Shown one piece after another: positions 41,201 through 52,259 of a stretch of DNA of 64,000 bases; positions within the stretch are counted from its first letter, which is position 1; each line of letters starts with the position of its first letter. Source of the DNA: Phaonia tiefii (taxonomy: Eukaryota; Arthropoda; Insecta; Diptera; Muscidae); the NCBI GenBank assembly GCA_963931995.1, contig OZ008369.1, positions 2,170,001-2,234,000 of the forward strand. Direction: 5' to 3'. The position numbers and the translations under genes are program-made. Below the pieces are notes generated by a model. That model saw only the letters and a program-made list of their open reading frames with translations, searched no databases and was not told where the DNA came from.

Positions 41201-44200
41201 CTCCACGATTCTCGTAACTAATACGACCAGTTGTTTCACTTGAATTTAATATATTATTATTATCAGTACGTAATTCAGTTGTAACTGTTCCGGTAACACG
41301 TTCTTCCGAAAGTACCTTTTGTAATAAGAAATATACTTTGTATGCATAGATTTAACAATATAAGGTACATTTATTCACATACCACTTCTGGTGCAATTTT
41401 AGAAACTTGACTAGCAATTGGTTTACCAGTACGACGGTCGTAGGTCATTTCAAATTCTACTGGGTCTCCGATTTTCAAATGGTCTATGTTGCCACTGAAC
41501 TGAGAAAAATGAAAGAACAAGCGAGCCTGGCGCTCGCAACATTGTATAAAACCATACGAATGCTAAAATGTATACAAAACAGAAGAAATTAATTCGCATA
41601 ATGTTATCAGATATAATACTCTAAAACATGTAATGTGAATGTGAATAACATATAAATATACAATTAATAAACTTCCCGTTTAAAATTGTTGTTTCATTAT
41701 ACAATTCTAACAAGGTAGCGATAGTGGTGATGTTTGTCTCAACAATGGCTGGCTGTACTTACCAATAATTTCTCAATTATACCAGTCTCGCGAGTTGTCT
41801 GATTTGGATCATTGGCGGCCGATGAAGAAGAATTTGATTGACCAAATATGGAATTAGAATTGCTGCCGCCTCCGTTGCTCAAGACGCTATTCGATTGGAA
41901 TACTCCAATTGTTGCCGGATTTTGTATGACCTCTGGCACTTCATTGGCATCGAAAATACCAATAGGTGGGTGTTGATTCATAGGTGGTGGGCCCTGTGAT
42001 TGATGATGATGCTGTTGAGAAGGATGCTGATGATGATTCTGGTGTGGCTGCTGATGATGTTGCGATTGCGATGGCTGCGAAGTTTGAGGAGGACCCAAAG
42101 CAGTTTCCAACGAAAATGTTCCGATTGGTGGGAAATTATTCGAAATATTCAAATTACGCATGGCATTCATGTTGAAAAACCCATCACATGGTATGTTATC
42201 ATAGATTTCTATTAACGAATACAATTATCTAATTAGGTTATTTTTTCCGATTTTACTGAAAATTGGGATATTTCTTAATAACAAATCAATGAGGCAATAA
42301 AATACCTTCAAAATATTCGAAATTACTTTATAAATACTAATTCGTAAAATTGTTTTTTTGCTTTCCTTCGGATTTAGCGTTTCCTTCTTCCTTTTCCCCC
42401 AGATAAAGAATTTTGACTTCTCAATATGTTGCCAAAAAATGAATTCCAAAAATATGTTTTCAATCAATCAACATAAAATATAACGAAACAATATCATAAC
42501 GCAACATTAAGAATATTTGATAGAAATCTGAAAGAACGTTTGATATTAAGGCCAAAGATTTTGTACAGAACTATAACAAGTTAAAAAAGATTAGGGACAT
42601 GTTGGCAACTTTTGTAGGTTCCTGTAGGCTTTTTAATTTTTTTAATAATCTACATTGCATTTTGAGTCTCAGACGCTACGATAAAATAAATTCAAATTGA
42701 TATTGTGCAAGCTGAACTTTGAGATTTGAGAGAAATAGCATTGTTTGCAAAGATCATTATGTGTAATTTTTCGATTTTTTTTATTGTATTATTGGGTCTC
42801 TTTTCAGTCAATCATATACTCAGGTTCATAACTTAGCACTAATAGTGACAAAAAATTTAAAAAATTCCCTGACAAGTTGTCGAAGTATATACAGTTTTTA
42901 AAAACCCATCGACTTCTACATTGAGGTATATGTTCTACCCAGAAATTTTTGTTAACACTTTCATTTAGTACGCAAAACCGATACTTCCGTATGCTACATC
43001 CTAAAGACATTTGACTTATCTAACTTATTGTCACAACTTCACTCAGAATAACAGTCTATCTCATACATGGGTTTTTTTAATTTGCATTGGATTTTAATTT
43101 GCATTACTTTATCTAATGCAAATGCAAATGAATTCCCTTTGTTCGCAATTGCAATTAAAAAATTGTGAATTTGCAGTGAAATGCAGGTTGTAGAATCGAA
43201 TGCCATTTATAATGAAATATGGGAATGCTTTTAATTATTTTAAATTTGTTTGATTGCTGCCAATTTTGTTTTTAAAGTATTTTATATGTAGAGGTTTGTG
43301 GCTTCGATTGGTGTTGCCAGCATACATGGGGCAAATTAATTATATGACAATTATAATTGAAATTACCTTTCGAAATGCAAATTCAAACAAAATGTCAATA
43401 CCATTGGCAATTGTACTTATTTCCAAAGCATTTCCTTCACATCTGGCAGTTATGGTTTTCAAATATTTTATACAGTAAAGGTTTATGAATTTGAAAGTAC
43501 TATGAGGCAATGCCTATCAAAACCACAAAACTCTACATATAAAATACTTTATAAACAGAATTGCCAGCAGTCAAACAAATCCAAAGCAATTAAAACCATT
43601 CCCACATATCATTACAATTGACATCCGATTCCACAACCTGCATTTGCATTGCCTGAGCAAATGCAAATTCAATATTTTTTAATTGCCATTCCGAATAATG
43701 GTAATTCTTTTGCATTTGCATTAGATAAAGTAATGCATATTAAAATCAAATGCAAATTAAAAAAGCCCATGTATGGTTGCCAGGTAGTACTTTCAAATTC
43801 ATTAACCTGTACTGTATAAAATATTTGAAAACCAAAACTGTCAGATATGAAGGAAATGCTTTGAAAATAAGTACAACTGCCTATGGCATTTAAATTGTTT
43901 TGAATTTCAAATTAAATTAATTCAAATTAAACAACAAATTAAAATTGTCATGAAATTAATTTGTCCCATGTATGGTCTATCTCAACATACAACTCAATAT
44001 TACTAGTATTCTGGTAACATGGGTTGTTTTCCCAAAATATAATATGATGTTGTTTATACCTAAATTAGGACAACATACAATGTAGCCACTGGCGAAACAA
44101 AAAAATTTTATTTTTTACCAACTTCTGGAGTGGTAGGGTCAGCAATTCCTAACTTATGGGTGGAGGCTTGTCATAAAACGATCTTAAAACCTTAAAATAC

Positions 44201-44898
44201 TCTTGAAAAAAGTATGGAAAATGTACATATGTACATACATATCGCACCCGTTCAACAATACTGTATTAACTCAAAAACTTCAAAGTGTTCAGGAGAGACA
44301 AAAAACTGTTTTCTTAATGCTTAAGGAATTTTCCATTAACAAAAGTTAGGCAATATTTAGAAACCCCATCAATTATTGTATTGCACCACATAACCTTTTT
44401 ATTTGTTTATTGTTTGCAGATAGTGTTATGTATTGTTTTTTGCCAACAAGATAAAATAAAAAAATTTTGAGTTAATAGAGTATTGTTGAACGGGTGCGAT
44501 ATGTATGTAAGTAGTTTTTCCATTATCGATACCCGATTTGCGTTTTCCAGAATTGAGTTCAGCTTTGACATAAAAAATAAAGTAAAATAATTAAAACTGA
44601 ATATTAAATGTCAAAAAAGTTGCAAGCTGGTTACTTTGTAAATTTCAATGTGTGAACGTAATCTGATATACGGCAACTTTGAAAGAAAACTAAACAAATT
44701 CATTCATGTAAATGAGGACTAATATATATATATTTTTAAAATTTAAAATATATTTTATTTAGAGAAGTTATAATAGTTTATAATAATAATAAAAATATGC
44801 TCGACATAACAGGAAGGTTTATAATTTATGGCCAGAACAAATTTCTAGAAAATGTACTTACCTTCTCCCGAACGGTATGGCTTCGATTGAGTATTCAT
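38267..44898 (-). CDS. Unr: Upstream of N-ras (Unr/CSDE1), cold-shock-domain RNA-binding protein
   Basis: Unr is a cytoplasmic single-stranded-RNA-binding protein with multiple cold shock domains that controls translation and mRNA stability; in flies it also acts in dosage compensation. Twelve coding exons on the minus strand: 44898-44862, 42208-41763, 41562-41383, 41315-41104, 40967-40760, 40676-40467, 40402-40169, 40100-39947, 39891-39722, 39655-38600, 38533-38359, 38289-38267. They sum to 3105 nt in one frame, about 1034 residues, near the known fly length. RNP-type CSD motifs: HSYGFIQCCERQARLFFHFS, ESFGFIERADVVKEIFFHFS, EGFGFIRSVERNVRIFFHYT, ENFGFIETLSHDEEVFFHFS and GQFGFLNYEIEDGKKLFFHM; noncanonical CSD-like segments lie between. 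The N-terminus is His/Gln-rich with three IG(T/I/V)F repeats; a Gln-rich linker precedes CSD4. No lesion is seen, so the gene looks functional. Confidence 0.95.
38600..39655 (-). other. Unr: Unr exon 10: Gln-rich linker and two cold shock domains
   Basis: The largest exon (352 codons). It starts VKRNKELIAVNVQ, passes through a Gln-rich stretch (QPPQQQQPQQLSQQQALQQQ) and a Gly/Met/Asn-rich spacer. It then encodes the cold shock domains with NFGFIE/VFFHFS and QFGFLN/LFFHMS, separated by a noncanonical CSD-like part (EYAGLIEVLDE...GDLVTFTIDE). An overlapping open frame at 39633-39412 is only a shadow of the Gln-rich repeats. Confidence 0.95.
41102..41104 (-). promoter_or_regulatory. Unr: Unr GC-type splice donor (AG|GCAAGT)
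   Basis: Exon 4 ends CAAAG and is followed by GCAAGT. Joined to the acceptor at 40968 (TTGCAG|AGGAAAC) it reads IATNQRGNLGACHIRLEN in frame. The nearby GT (CAA|GTGAAC) would shift the frame and hit a stop. AG|GCAAGT is the classic GC-AG donor consensus. Confidence 0.88.
41763..42208 (-). other. Unr: Unr exon 2: His/Gln-rich N-terminus
   Basis: It encodes residues about 13-161, a low-complexity region with HHQQPHQNHHQHPSQQHHH and Ser/Asn runs. IG-F motifs recur at PPIGTF, PPIGIF and ATIGVF. It ends in RETGIIEKLL, the first strand of CSD1, at a phase-0 donor (TTG|GTAAGT). Confidence 0.92.
43062..43974 (+). mobile_element. hAT-like MITE, outer copy (interrupted)
   Basis: Termini CATACATGGG and CCCATGTATG are flanked by the 8-bp duplication GTCTATCT (43054-43061 and 43975-43982). 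The interior, TTTAATTTGCATT-rich, is interrupted at 43313-43320 by an inverted copy of the same element. Without the insert and one duplication the outer copy is 450 bp. Confidence 0.93.
43321..43775 (-). mobile_element. hAT-like MITE, inner copy inserted into its own family
   Basis: A 455-bp element with the same termini (CATACATGGG/CCCATGTATG) as the outer copy and flanked by its own 8-bp duplication GTTGCCAG (43313-43320 and 43776-43783). Its two halves are reverse complements of the outer copy's halves, so it sits in opposite orientation. Confidence 0.93.
44232..44511. mobile_element. about 280-bp inverted-repeat MITE in Unr intron 1
   Basis: ACATACATATCGCACCCGTT near 44232-44252 is repeated inverted near 44491-44511, and CAACAATAC...AGTTAA continues inward on both arms for about 45 bp. 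Since the flanks are also palindromic, the exact ends and duplication (TA is possible) cannot be fixed. Confidence 0.75.
44862..44898 (-). other. Unr: Unr coding exon 1 (start codon exon)
   Basis: ATG at 44898 in good context (ATCACCATGA) encodes MNTQSKPYRSGE and ends in GAAG|GTAAGT at phase 1. The next exon's acceptor (TTAATAG|AA, at 42209) completes the split codon as GAA and enters the long downstream frame (IYDNIPCDGFF). A start inside exon 2 (ATG at 42170, CAACATGAAT) is the alternative and would give a product 25 residues shorter. Confidence 0.8.
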
Positions 44899-45161
44899 GG
44901 TGATCAGAGAATTGTAGGATGAAAACTTGCGCTGAATTTAGAAATTCCAACTCGAATTTAATGGATATCCGTAGAACTCGATGATAATGAACGAACCGTG
45001 TCGTTTGCACTAAAGTTTTTGAAACACTATTGATGCTTATTTCAAATTCACATTTAAGTGGTTTTTTAAATATTTTTTTTATTTGTTTGCAACAGAAAGT
45101 TTCAATGAGAGGCACTGATTTTGTGTATTATCATATGGGTTTAGTTTTGTTTCATTTTTCC

Positions 45162-45167
45162 TTTATA
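45162..45167 (-). promoter_or_regulatory. possible TATA box upstream of Unr
   Basis: CAGTATAAAGG on the minus strand lies about 265 bp upstream of the Unr start codon. It could place a start site near 45130. With this base composition a chance match is quite possible, and the transcript start has not been shown. Confidence 0.25.
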
Positions 45168-45169
45168 CT

Positions 45170-48100
45170 GGTTTCTAGATGAGGGGCGTGGTATGTGGGC
45201 GAACTGTCAACGCTACGAAAGCGAAATAATGGCGCGAGTAAAGAGTGTGAGAAAAATGCTTCAAGTTATAAACGCGTATAATGATTTACACGGCGGTTGT
45301 TTTTAGTCTTTAAATTTACTTTCGAATTTGGAACTTGTTGTGGTTGATGTTCTTAAAGTTGTTGTTTTTTGTAATAATATTGCTTGGTTTTTAGGGTTAA
45401 GTTGTTGTGGTTTGAACTAATTTGAAATTAATACACACTCATAGATCATTTATAAAAAATCTTTGGGATCAGATGCAAGTTAAAAAATACTTTGAAAAAA
45501 TTTGAGAATTTGAGATTTATTTTTGTTTTTCGGTTATTTTTCAAAATTTTGTAAGTTTATTATAGTTTGTTGTATTTTTAGATTTTTGTTTTTGGCGTGG
45601 TCTTGTGTTTAAAAAACACTTAAGGATTTTTATTAGATTTATTCAAGTTTTTCCGTTTTATAACTACAAGATGTTTCGAATACAATTATAATGTGTCCTT
45701 AAATTTGTTTTTTTTTCTTTATGTAAGTCTTCAATTACCTTAAGACTTTTATTTATATATTATTATTTTTTTGTTTCTTATAAGCTTATGAACTTATAGT
45801 TTTAATATAGTTTCTTAATGTGTGTGTTTTTAATTCTTATGTATTTTGTATTACTTTTAATAATTTTTAATATATAATATATACTATAGTATATGTATCG
45901 AAGTCCTTTAAGATATCACGAATTTGTTTCAATGTTTCATTATCTTATTAAAGTTCTATTTATTTATTTTCTTATGTCTATTGTTTTTTTTTTAAACTAT
46001 AATATTTTGTTGTTTCATTTTTTTAATATAAATTTAGCTTCATTTTGTGTATTTTATTTCTTATAAGGGTATTTTTTTGTTGTTTTTCTATTTTGTATTT
46101 AAATTTGCATTTCTAAAGATTCCTTTAATTAATAAGTTTATAAATTTACAATAATTATCACAGAGATGTTTAAATCTTTTCTTTGAATTTGTTGGTTGAT
46201 TTTTTAGAGTTGTTTTGTTTCTCCTTAAGACTTTTAATGAATTCACCTTAGGTACATTTAATATGCGGCTAGAGAAATGTCTTTTTGTTGTTGGGGTTGC
46301 TTTTACTCAAAGTCTTTGAATTCTGCCAGTTAATGGGGTAGTACGCGTTCTCTGCTTTTGTTTACTTTTGTATCGCTTAGATGTTTAGGAAGCCCCTTAG
46401 CTAAAGGGATTGTTGCTGGGACCCCTTTTTTTAAAAAGGGATCTTTTATTACGAGATCACTTGTAGAGTCCCCCTCTTTGCCATTTAGTTTTTCTAATCC
46501 ATGAAGGAGTACGATAATTAAATAAGTAATTATTAGTAAGTTTATTTTTCGTTTATTTTATATTTTTTGGAATATTTGTTATTTACGAAAAAATAATTAA
46601 GTGTAAAAATGTCTTAAACGTTAATTAATTTGATTAATGTTGGTTGTTGTTGTGTATTTTTAGAAATTAAATAATTTTAATTATTGTTTCCGTTCTTAAT
46701 GTTGTTTTTACTTATATTGTTGCTTTAGATAGTGGTTTTTGTTCGTTTCTGTTTATACCTTTTCGAAAGCATAAAAGCTTTGAACTTGTTTTGTTTAATC
46801 TGCCTTGCCTTCTTCTCTCTTTCCGACGAGCCTCCTTCCCTCTTCCGCTGCTTTTCCAAAAACTTAACTTCCGTTATCGTTTTCCGTATCCGTATCCACT
46901 TTTGTTTACTAGCTTAGATTTTTTCCGAAATATTCTAAAGTTCTGTAATATTTTTTAATACTTTGTACAATAATAAAAATTTTAATTATTTTTAATTTTA
47001 TTTAGTATATTCATTTTTGTTAAATTCAGTGTGTTTTATTTAGTTCTTGTTTTTTTATGTTGCGTTTTATTTTTTAACTTTTTCGTTTTATTTGTACTTT
47101 AAAACTTTCTTTTCAGTTGTTGGTAGTTGTTGTTGCTGCCGTTTTATAAATTTAGTTGTTGTTATGATGAGGATGTTGGAGTTGTTGTTGTGGGGGCGTT
47201 GTTCTTCTCAAGTGGTGCTGCTATTTTTTAATGTTTGTAATCAAATATTGAAGCGTTGAAGTTTTTGTTAAAGTAGAGGACGATAGAAATTTAAAATAGT
47301 TTGTAAAAGCTTTTGTAAAATATTCAAAAAATGACAAATTAACTTAGGGGTTGGGTTTCTTGTATTCGAGTTCCAAGAGGGGGCGGTAGGTAAAAATTAG
47401 ATGATGATTTGAACCAATAAAGGCTTCCGATGTTTTAACCCAAAATATAACTGTTATTTTCTCTGATAATATTTCTTTGATGTCATTTATTTTGGCCCAA
47501 ACGCGACGACCGATCGACTGATCGAAGACACCCTTAAAAGGGCCCTCTTTTCCTGAACACCGCGAGCTTAGCTGCAGAGTTTATGTTTAATTCCTGTTTA
47601 TTTTTTGCCTTCTAATTTGATATATTTATAGAATAGTAATTCCTCTGGACAGATGTGTTTTTCTTTCCTAAAATGGTTATTTAACGAATTTCTTAGAAAT
47701 TCTGAGTATTTTACCGGTTGGTTTTTCGTTTTATTTTATTGCTAAAATTTCACTAAGTGCTGTTGCTTTCCCAGTTTGCAGTTTTTACTTTTTTTTAGCT
47801 AAGCTTAGCTTGAGCTTCTTTCGCCGTTGTTCGCCCACCTCTAACTGTTGCCAGCGCAGTGATTCTCCTCGCCGTTTGCAGAATTTCCGTTGGTTATGTT
47901 GTTGTTTAGTTTCCGTTTCAGTTTTTTTTTATTGTTAATTTTTAAAAAATAGGATTTTATTTTGTTTTTGTTGTATATATTGTATGGAGCAGAATTAGTT
48001 GCACTTCCTCAAAAGTTCCTCCTAAAAACGCCGGTTTGGTAGTTTTTGGTTTTGAGCTAAAGTTGTTTAAATTCTCAGTTATGTTTGTTGTTGTTTTTGA

Positions 48101-48298
48101 TTTGTTTTGTATTTGTATTCGTTTCGATGGTGTTTATTTGTTTTATTATTATTTCAGTTTATGATGAAAAGTGATGTCAAAACGGAGATTTAGTTACAAA
48201 AGCTAAAAAGAAAACCAAGAAGTACAAGAAATGGTTAAAGTCACAAAATTAAAATTATATTCACAGTGTCCGAAAGTTCCGTAAGGAATATTATGCAC
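45170..48298. other. T-rich sequence upstream of Unr, no recognised gene
   Basis: About 3.1 kb with long T runs and TTGTTGTTG strings on the + strand (CAA repeats on the minus strand), the texture of long 5' leaders and introns in flies. The direction would fit untranslated Unr leader or promoter. A GC-richer patch with a CCCTTAAAAGGGCCCTC palindrome lies at 47500-47570. Short frames such as 47047-47259 are low-complexity and not coding. Confidence 0.5.
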
Positions 48299-48302
48299 TT
48301 AA

Positions 48303-50243
48303 CCCTTAATAGCCTGATTTTTTGTTTTGAGCCGAAAAAAATTGACGTTATAAATCTTGTTATTCTAAACAACTTTTGTTCTACCATTTTTTCCATAGAT
48401 GACATTTACCTGAACTAGGTAAAGAATACCTGGTTGGTTCTTGGCGGAACCACTAGGCGCCCGGACATCAAAATTTAAAAAAGGAAGTTTTGTACGACAA
48501 AAATTTTTTTTAGCAAAAATCAACAACTTTTATTCGGAAACATTAAAAAACTGAAAGATAAATTCAAAAATATTTGTATAGGAGTTTCTTTAAGGACATT
48601 TAGTTTTGGTGAATCTGAGCGAAACAGTTTTTTTCAGCAGAAAAGCACAAATGTATCCCACATTTTTGGCATCGGACCTTCGAACGGGATGTACATTTCG
48701 GAAATTTGCATCGCGGCTTCCCTTCCTTTATATACTCTGGTAAGTGCCCAACGTTATCCAAGCGAATAACGTATCGGACGTATTTTGTATAGTCGATCAT
48801 AGCTCGAATCGTTTTGCGGTATGGGTCCATACATACGAGCTGCTTCCGAGACACGATCACGTCTGTAACTGCGTGCAGCAGCGGATGATGTCGATGGCTG
48901 TTGATCAGATGTCGATGGCTCTTGAACACGATGACGGTGCGGCATTGTCTCGTTGTTATTGAAGTGTAAGAATTGGCGAATCTTTTCGTGACGATTTCGT
49001 GTCATGCAATCCATAATTGGCTTGAAACCATACTCACTCCAATATGATCGAACGCTCGGGTACTTAAAAACCGACATGTAGTAATTAATTCCCATGAATC
49101 GTTTGATTTCATCTGGCGTGGTATTCAGTGGTTTATCAATGTTTTCTTGCACTGCGTACAAGTTACTCTGTTCGACGATATTCGAAATAATATCGTCCGA
49201 CATGAAAAAAGAAAAAAACTGAAGCGGTGAGTTCAATGCCAATATTTCCGGTGTCAAATCTTCATTTCCTCGAAATTTAAGAGAATTCGAATACAATTGA
49301 AGACTTGTTTTTCGCCACAATGGTTTTTTAAAAACATTAGACTCTTTATCCATCGATACGCCTTCAAACATTGTCGCATATTCTCGCCATCGGGAACGAT
49401 CACCAACAATTACTGGATCTTCTGCAACACCTATAACAAATATATATCAATAGAATCAAACAAAACATTTTGTTATCAATTATCACCTTGATGTGATTCA
49501 ATGTTTTCTTCCATATTTGAATTGCCCGAATCGGCATTACCCATTTCGACATCGCTTTGATTATCTTCCACCGCTTCGGTTTCATCATGTAAATCACCTA
49601 TTTGTTGAAAATATTCTAAATTTTCATTAGCCAAAGCAGCGTCAAAATCGAAATCTGGGTCATCCATATCGTCAGCAGAAAAATCACCATCATCTTCGCT
49701 TTCTGAACACGCAATTGAATTTACATACTCGGTAAGTTCTTCTTCTGTCCGAAAATCACGAATTCTACGCGCCATTTCTAAAAGCCCAACTAAAGAAACC
49801 ATAACAAAACAAATCTGTATAACTTCATATGTGCTTAAATTGGAAGTCCGGGTGCCTGACGGTTCCGCAAAGAACCAACTAAAAATTGGTAAAAATCGAG
49901 TAAAATAAACAAAACTAAATCACTTCAAACACTCACAATACCTTTTAGACACTATACCCACCACGACAATATTTTTTTAAACTTAGATTTCGACGTATTT
50001 AACACAAAAATAATTGTTGCAAATTTAGCGATTTCACAAAAGTGTTCTTACTCGAAGTTGTGTTACACTACTAAATAAACACGTGTCAAATAAAGTTGGC
50101 AGCAAGTGGCAGTGTTTGCAAATGGTGGCGCTAGCACCAATTAACACCTTAAAAGTCGCAACGCGAAGTTTAAAACAAATTTGTAAAACAAAATTATCGT
50201 TTTTTTTGGTTGGTTCCTTGCGGTACCAGTGGGATATTAAGGG
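48303..50243 (-). mobile_element. piggyBac element with deleted catalytic core
   Basis: TTAA duplications are at 48299-48302 and 50244-50247. Termini are CCCTTAATAGCC and, on the right complement, CCCTTAATATCC. The repeat GGTTCTTGGCGGAACC and its variants (near 48437, 49853 and 50211) lies subterminally in both orientations. Coding sequence on the minus strand has lost the DDE core, so the copy is nonautonomous. Confidence 0.93.
48603..49802 (-). pseudogene. piggyBac transposase, N-terminus and Cys-rich domain only
   Basis: The N-terminal part (49802-49476) is acidic: MARRIRDFRTEEELTEYVNS, then runs of Asp/Glu (DDMDDPDFDFD). A frame break precedes FKKPLWRKTSLQLYSNSLKF at about 49340. The dimerisation/insertion domain follows (MSDDIISNIVEQSNLYAVQE, EIKRFMGINYYMSVFKYPSV, KIRQFLHFNNNE). 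The reading then jumps to RSYRRDRVSEAARMYGPIP and, after another frame change, to the C-terminal CRD (CKFPKC, CQKCGIHLCFSAEKNCF). The catalytic Asp residues lie in the missing middle. Piggybac transposases cut at TTAA; this one cannot. Confidence 0.9.
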
Positions 50244-50369
50244 TTAATGTAATAAAATGAAAGTAACAATATGTATTTTAGCTTTTATTTAAAAACACAC
50301 AGCGACAAAACTAAAGCACATAATCTTGGCTGCTCAGTGTTGTTAGAAATTACCATCAACAAATTATTT

Positions 50370-51180
50370 CAGATGAACGCGAAATAAATGTTGGGGTGCC
50401 GCATGGGAGTGTTCTCGGTCCTTTTTTTATCTTCTCTTTACAGCTAACAACCAACTAGTACGAGCTTGCTTGCGTCCACTTTAGCAGATAATACTGCAAT
50501 ACTGAGCTGCCATCAAAATTCAGTTACAGTCGTTAAACTTGGATTGCTAAACTCAGTTAAACTTGGATTGCTAACTGGAGAATAAGAGTAAACGAAACAA
50601 AGAGCAAACAAGTTACGTTTACTCTGAACACAAAAAGCTGTCAAAAAATAAAACTAGACGACAGACCGATTCCTTTATGTGACGAAATTACATACTTAGG
50701 TATACACGTTGATTGCAGGATGACGTGGAGAAAACATCTTGAAGCTAAGAAAACACAGATTAAAATGAAGACTCAATTCGAACTCAAAACTTAAACTGGA
50801 TTACAACGTTCAAATACACAACAGTGTAATTAAGCCAATTTGGGCATAAGGCTCTCAACTATGGGGCAATGCTAGTAAAAGTAACATTGCAGTTATCCAA
50901 AGAGTTCAGTCAAAAATACTTCGAGTAATTACCGGCACACCATGGTATATGTGAAATGAGAATATACACAGAGATTTAAAAATACCTGTGATAAAGAACG
51001 AAATCCACCGCATCAAACAAATTCACCAACAAAAACTTTCACAACACACAAAAGGTCTAGCAAGAAATCTAAGAATTACAACAAGTTCATCCCGTCTACG
51101 TAGGGAAGATTTCCGAGCACTATAATTAACCAAGAAATCCCAAACGCAACGATAGGTCCGCTTCAGCATCAATCTAATTA
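50370..51180 (+). pseudogene. Jockey-clade LINE reverse transcriptase fragment
   Basis: The + strand in mixed frames gives INVGVPHGSVLGPFFIFSLQ (motif B), then a lost YADD region, WRIRVNETKSKQVTFTLN and EITYLGIHVDCRMTWRKHLE. IAVIQRVQSKILRVITGTPWY and IHRDLKIPVIKNEI follow. The W-IRVNETKS and TYLGIHVD blocks are signatures of the Jockey clade. Numerous stops and frameshifts. 51181-51394 shows nothing further. Confidence 0.85.
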
Positions 51181-51394
51181 TTAATAATTGGATTAACCCC
51201 CTTTAGAATATAAGATTCAACCACTTATTGTTAGGCTCCCTTGGAACAGATTTAATAAATCATAATAGTCTTAAAAAACAAGTTCCGTTAAACATGAAAA
51301 ACGTTATTCGGAGAACATAATAGACAGTTCAAAATGTTGCCCGTTGCAGGCTATTTATTCAACATAACCGATATCTGTCTAAATTTAAACGTTT

Positions 51395-52240
51395 AGAATG
51401 GCTCGCAATAAGTATTCTGTGCAATATAAAGAAAAAATAATAATAATAAAGGATTTGGCATTGTCCATAACGTTGTCGTTCTTCTGGTTTATTGAGTACC
51501 ATATAGGGGGGAAGGGCAAGCCGAGGAAAACATCCAAACGTCTTGAACGAGCAAAAATTCGTATCATAAAAAATAGCCTTTTGTATCAGAAAGACATTTG
51601 CAAGTGCACTTAAAAATTTCACACAGATCCATCCAAAGACCATGTGTGGAAGCAGGCTTAGCTACATATAGCAGTGCAAATAACCGTTTATTTCACCAAA
51701 GAACACAAAGGCACATATTAATTGGACTATTCCCCGCTTTTTCCCAGCGAATTGAATTTTAATTTGAAGGATTCTGTCGAATTCAAGTTAGTGCATAAAT
51801 AAACGAATTAATCCACGCTATTCTAAAGGCACCCTTAAGCATGGAGTAGGAAATGTGGGACTGTTTTCCGGTCATGCAATTGAACCAATTCACAAGATAA
51901 GCAACACAATGGATCGTTTTATATATCCTTCAAAATCTTATGCTGCTACATGCGGAAGAAGAAAATGCACTAAAGTGGGCATATCAGCGGAATAACGACC
52001 CAAAACACATAATTAAACGCGTGGTTTGTTGATAACAACATCTTACAGTGCCAGCCCAATTACCCGATTTCAATCCCATAGAAAATCTTTGTAAAATTTT
52101 ACGTGATATCTGTAAGAATAAACATGCGCTTTTCCACCAAGAATAAATCGCTTGAAAAAGCATGTCTGTGAATGTGTTGAGAAGTTTAGTTGAGTCTATG
52201 CCACGCAGATGCGCATCAATGCTAAAAAATAACTAAATAT
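51395..52240 (+). pseudogene. decayed Tc1-like transposase
   Basis: MARNKYSVQYKEKI at 51398 and GKGKPRKTSKRLERAKIRII (linker between the two helix-turn-helix domains) mark the N-terminus. The C-terminus, in broken frames, reads NNDPKH (second Asp), VPAQLPDFNPIENLCKILRD (Glu in NPIEN) and SLVESMPRRCASMLKN. This differs from the Tc1 family at 1468 and 61031. No terminal repeats were found. Confidence 0.8.
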
Positions 52241-52259
52241 CTGACTTTTTATTATAATT

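Larger units (their letters stand above)
42209..44861 (-). other. Unr: Unr intron 1, carrying MITEs
   Basis: The intron is bounded by GAAG|GTAAGT and TTAATAG|AA. It holds the paired MITEs at 43062-43974 and a small inverted-repeat element at about 44232-44511. The rest (42210-43053 and 43983-44230) is AT-rich with no coding feature. 80-codon frames at 42467-42225 and similar have no motif. Confidence 0.75.

Noticed and set aside
43062..43974. Interleaved A-B-A'-B' palindrome as a novel pseudoknot-type element
   Set aside because: Two sets of 8-bp duplications show it is one MITE inserted in inverse orientation into another copy of the same family.
44858..45115. 85-codon frame overlapping the Unr start, a possible upstream ORF
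   Set aside because: It opens with GTG, not ATG, so it is not a convincing upstream ORF.
47047..47259. 70-codon frame in T-rich DNA
   Set aside because: Phe/Leu/Val-rich translation of T and TTG runs; no motif and no splice context.
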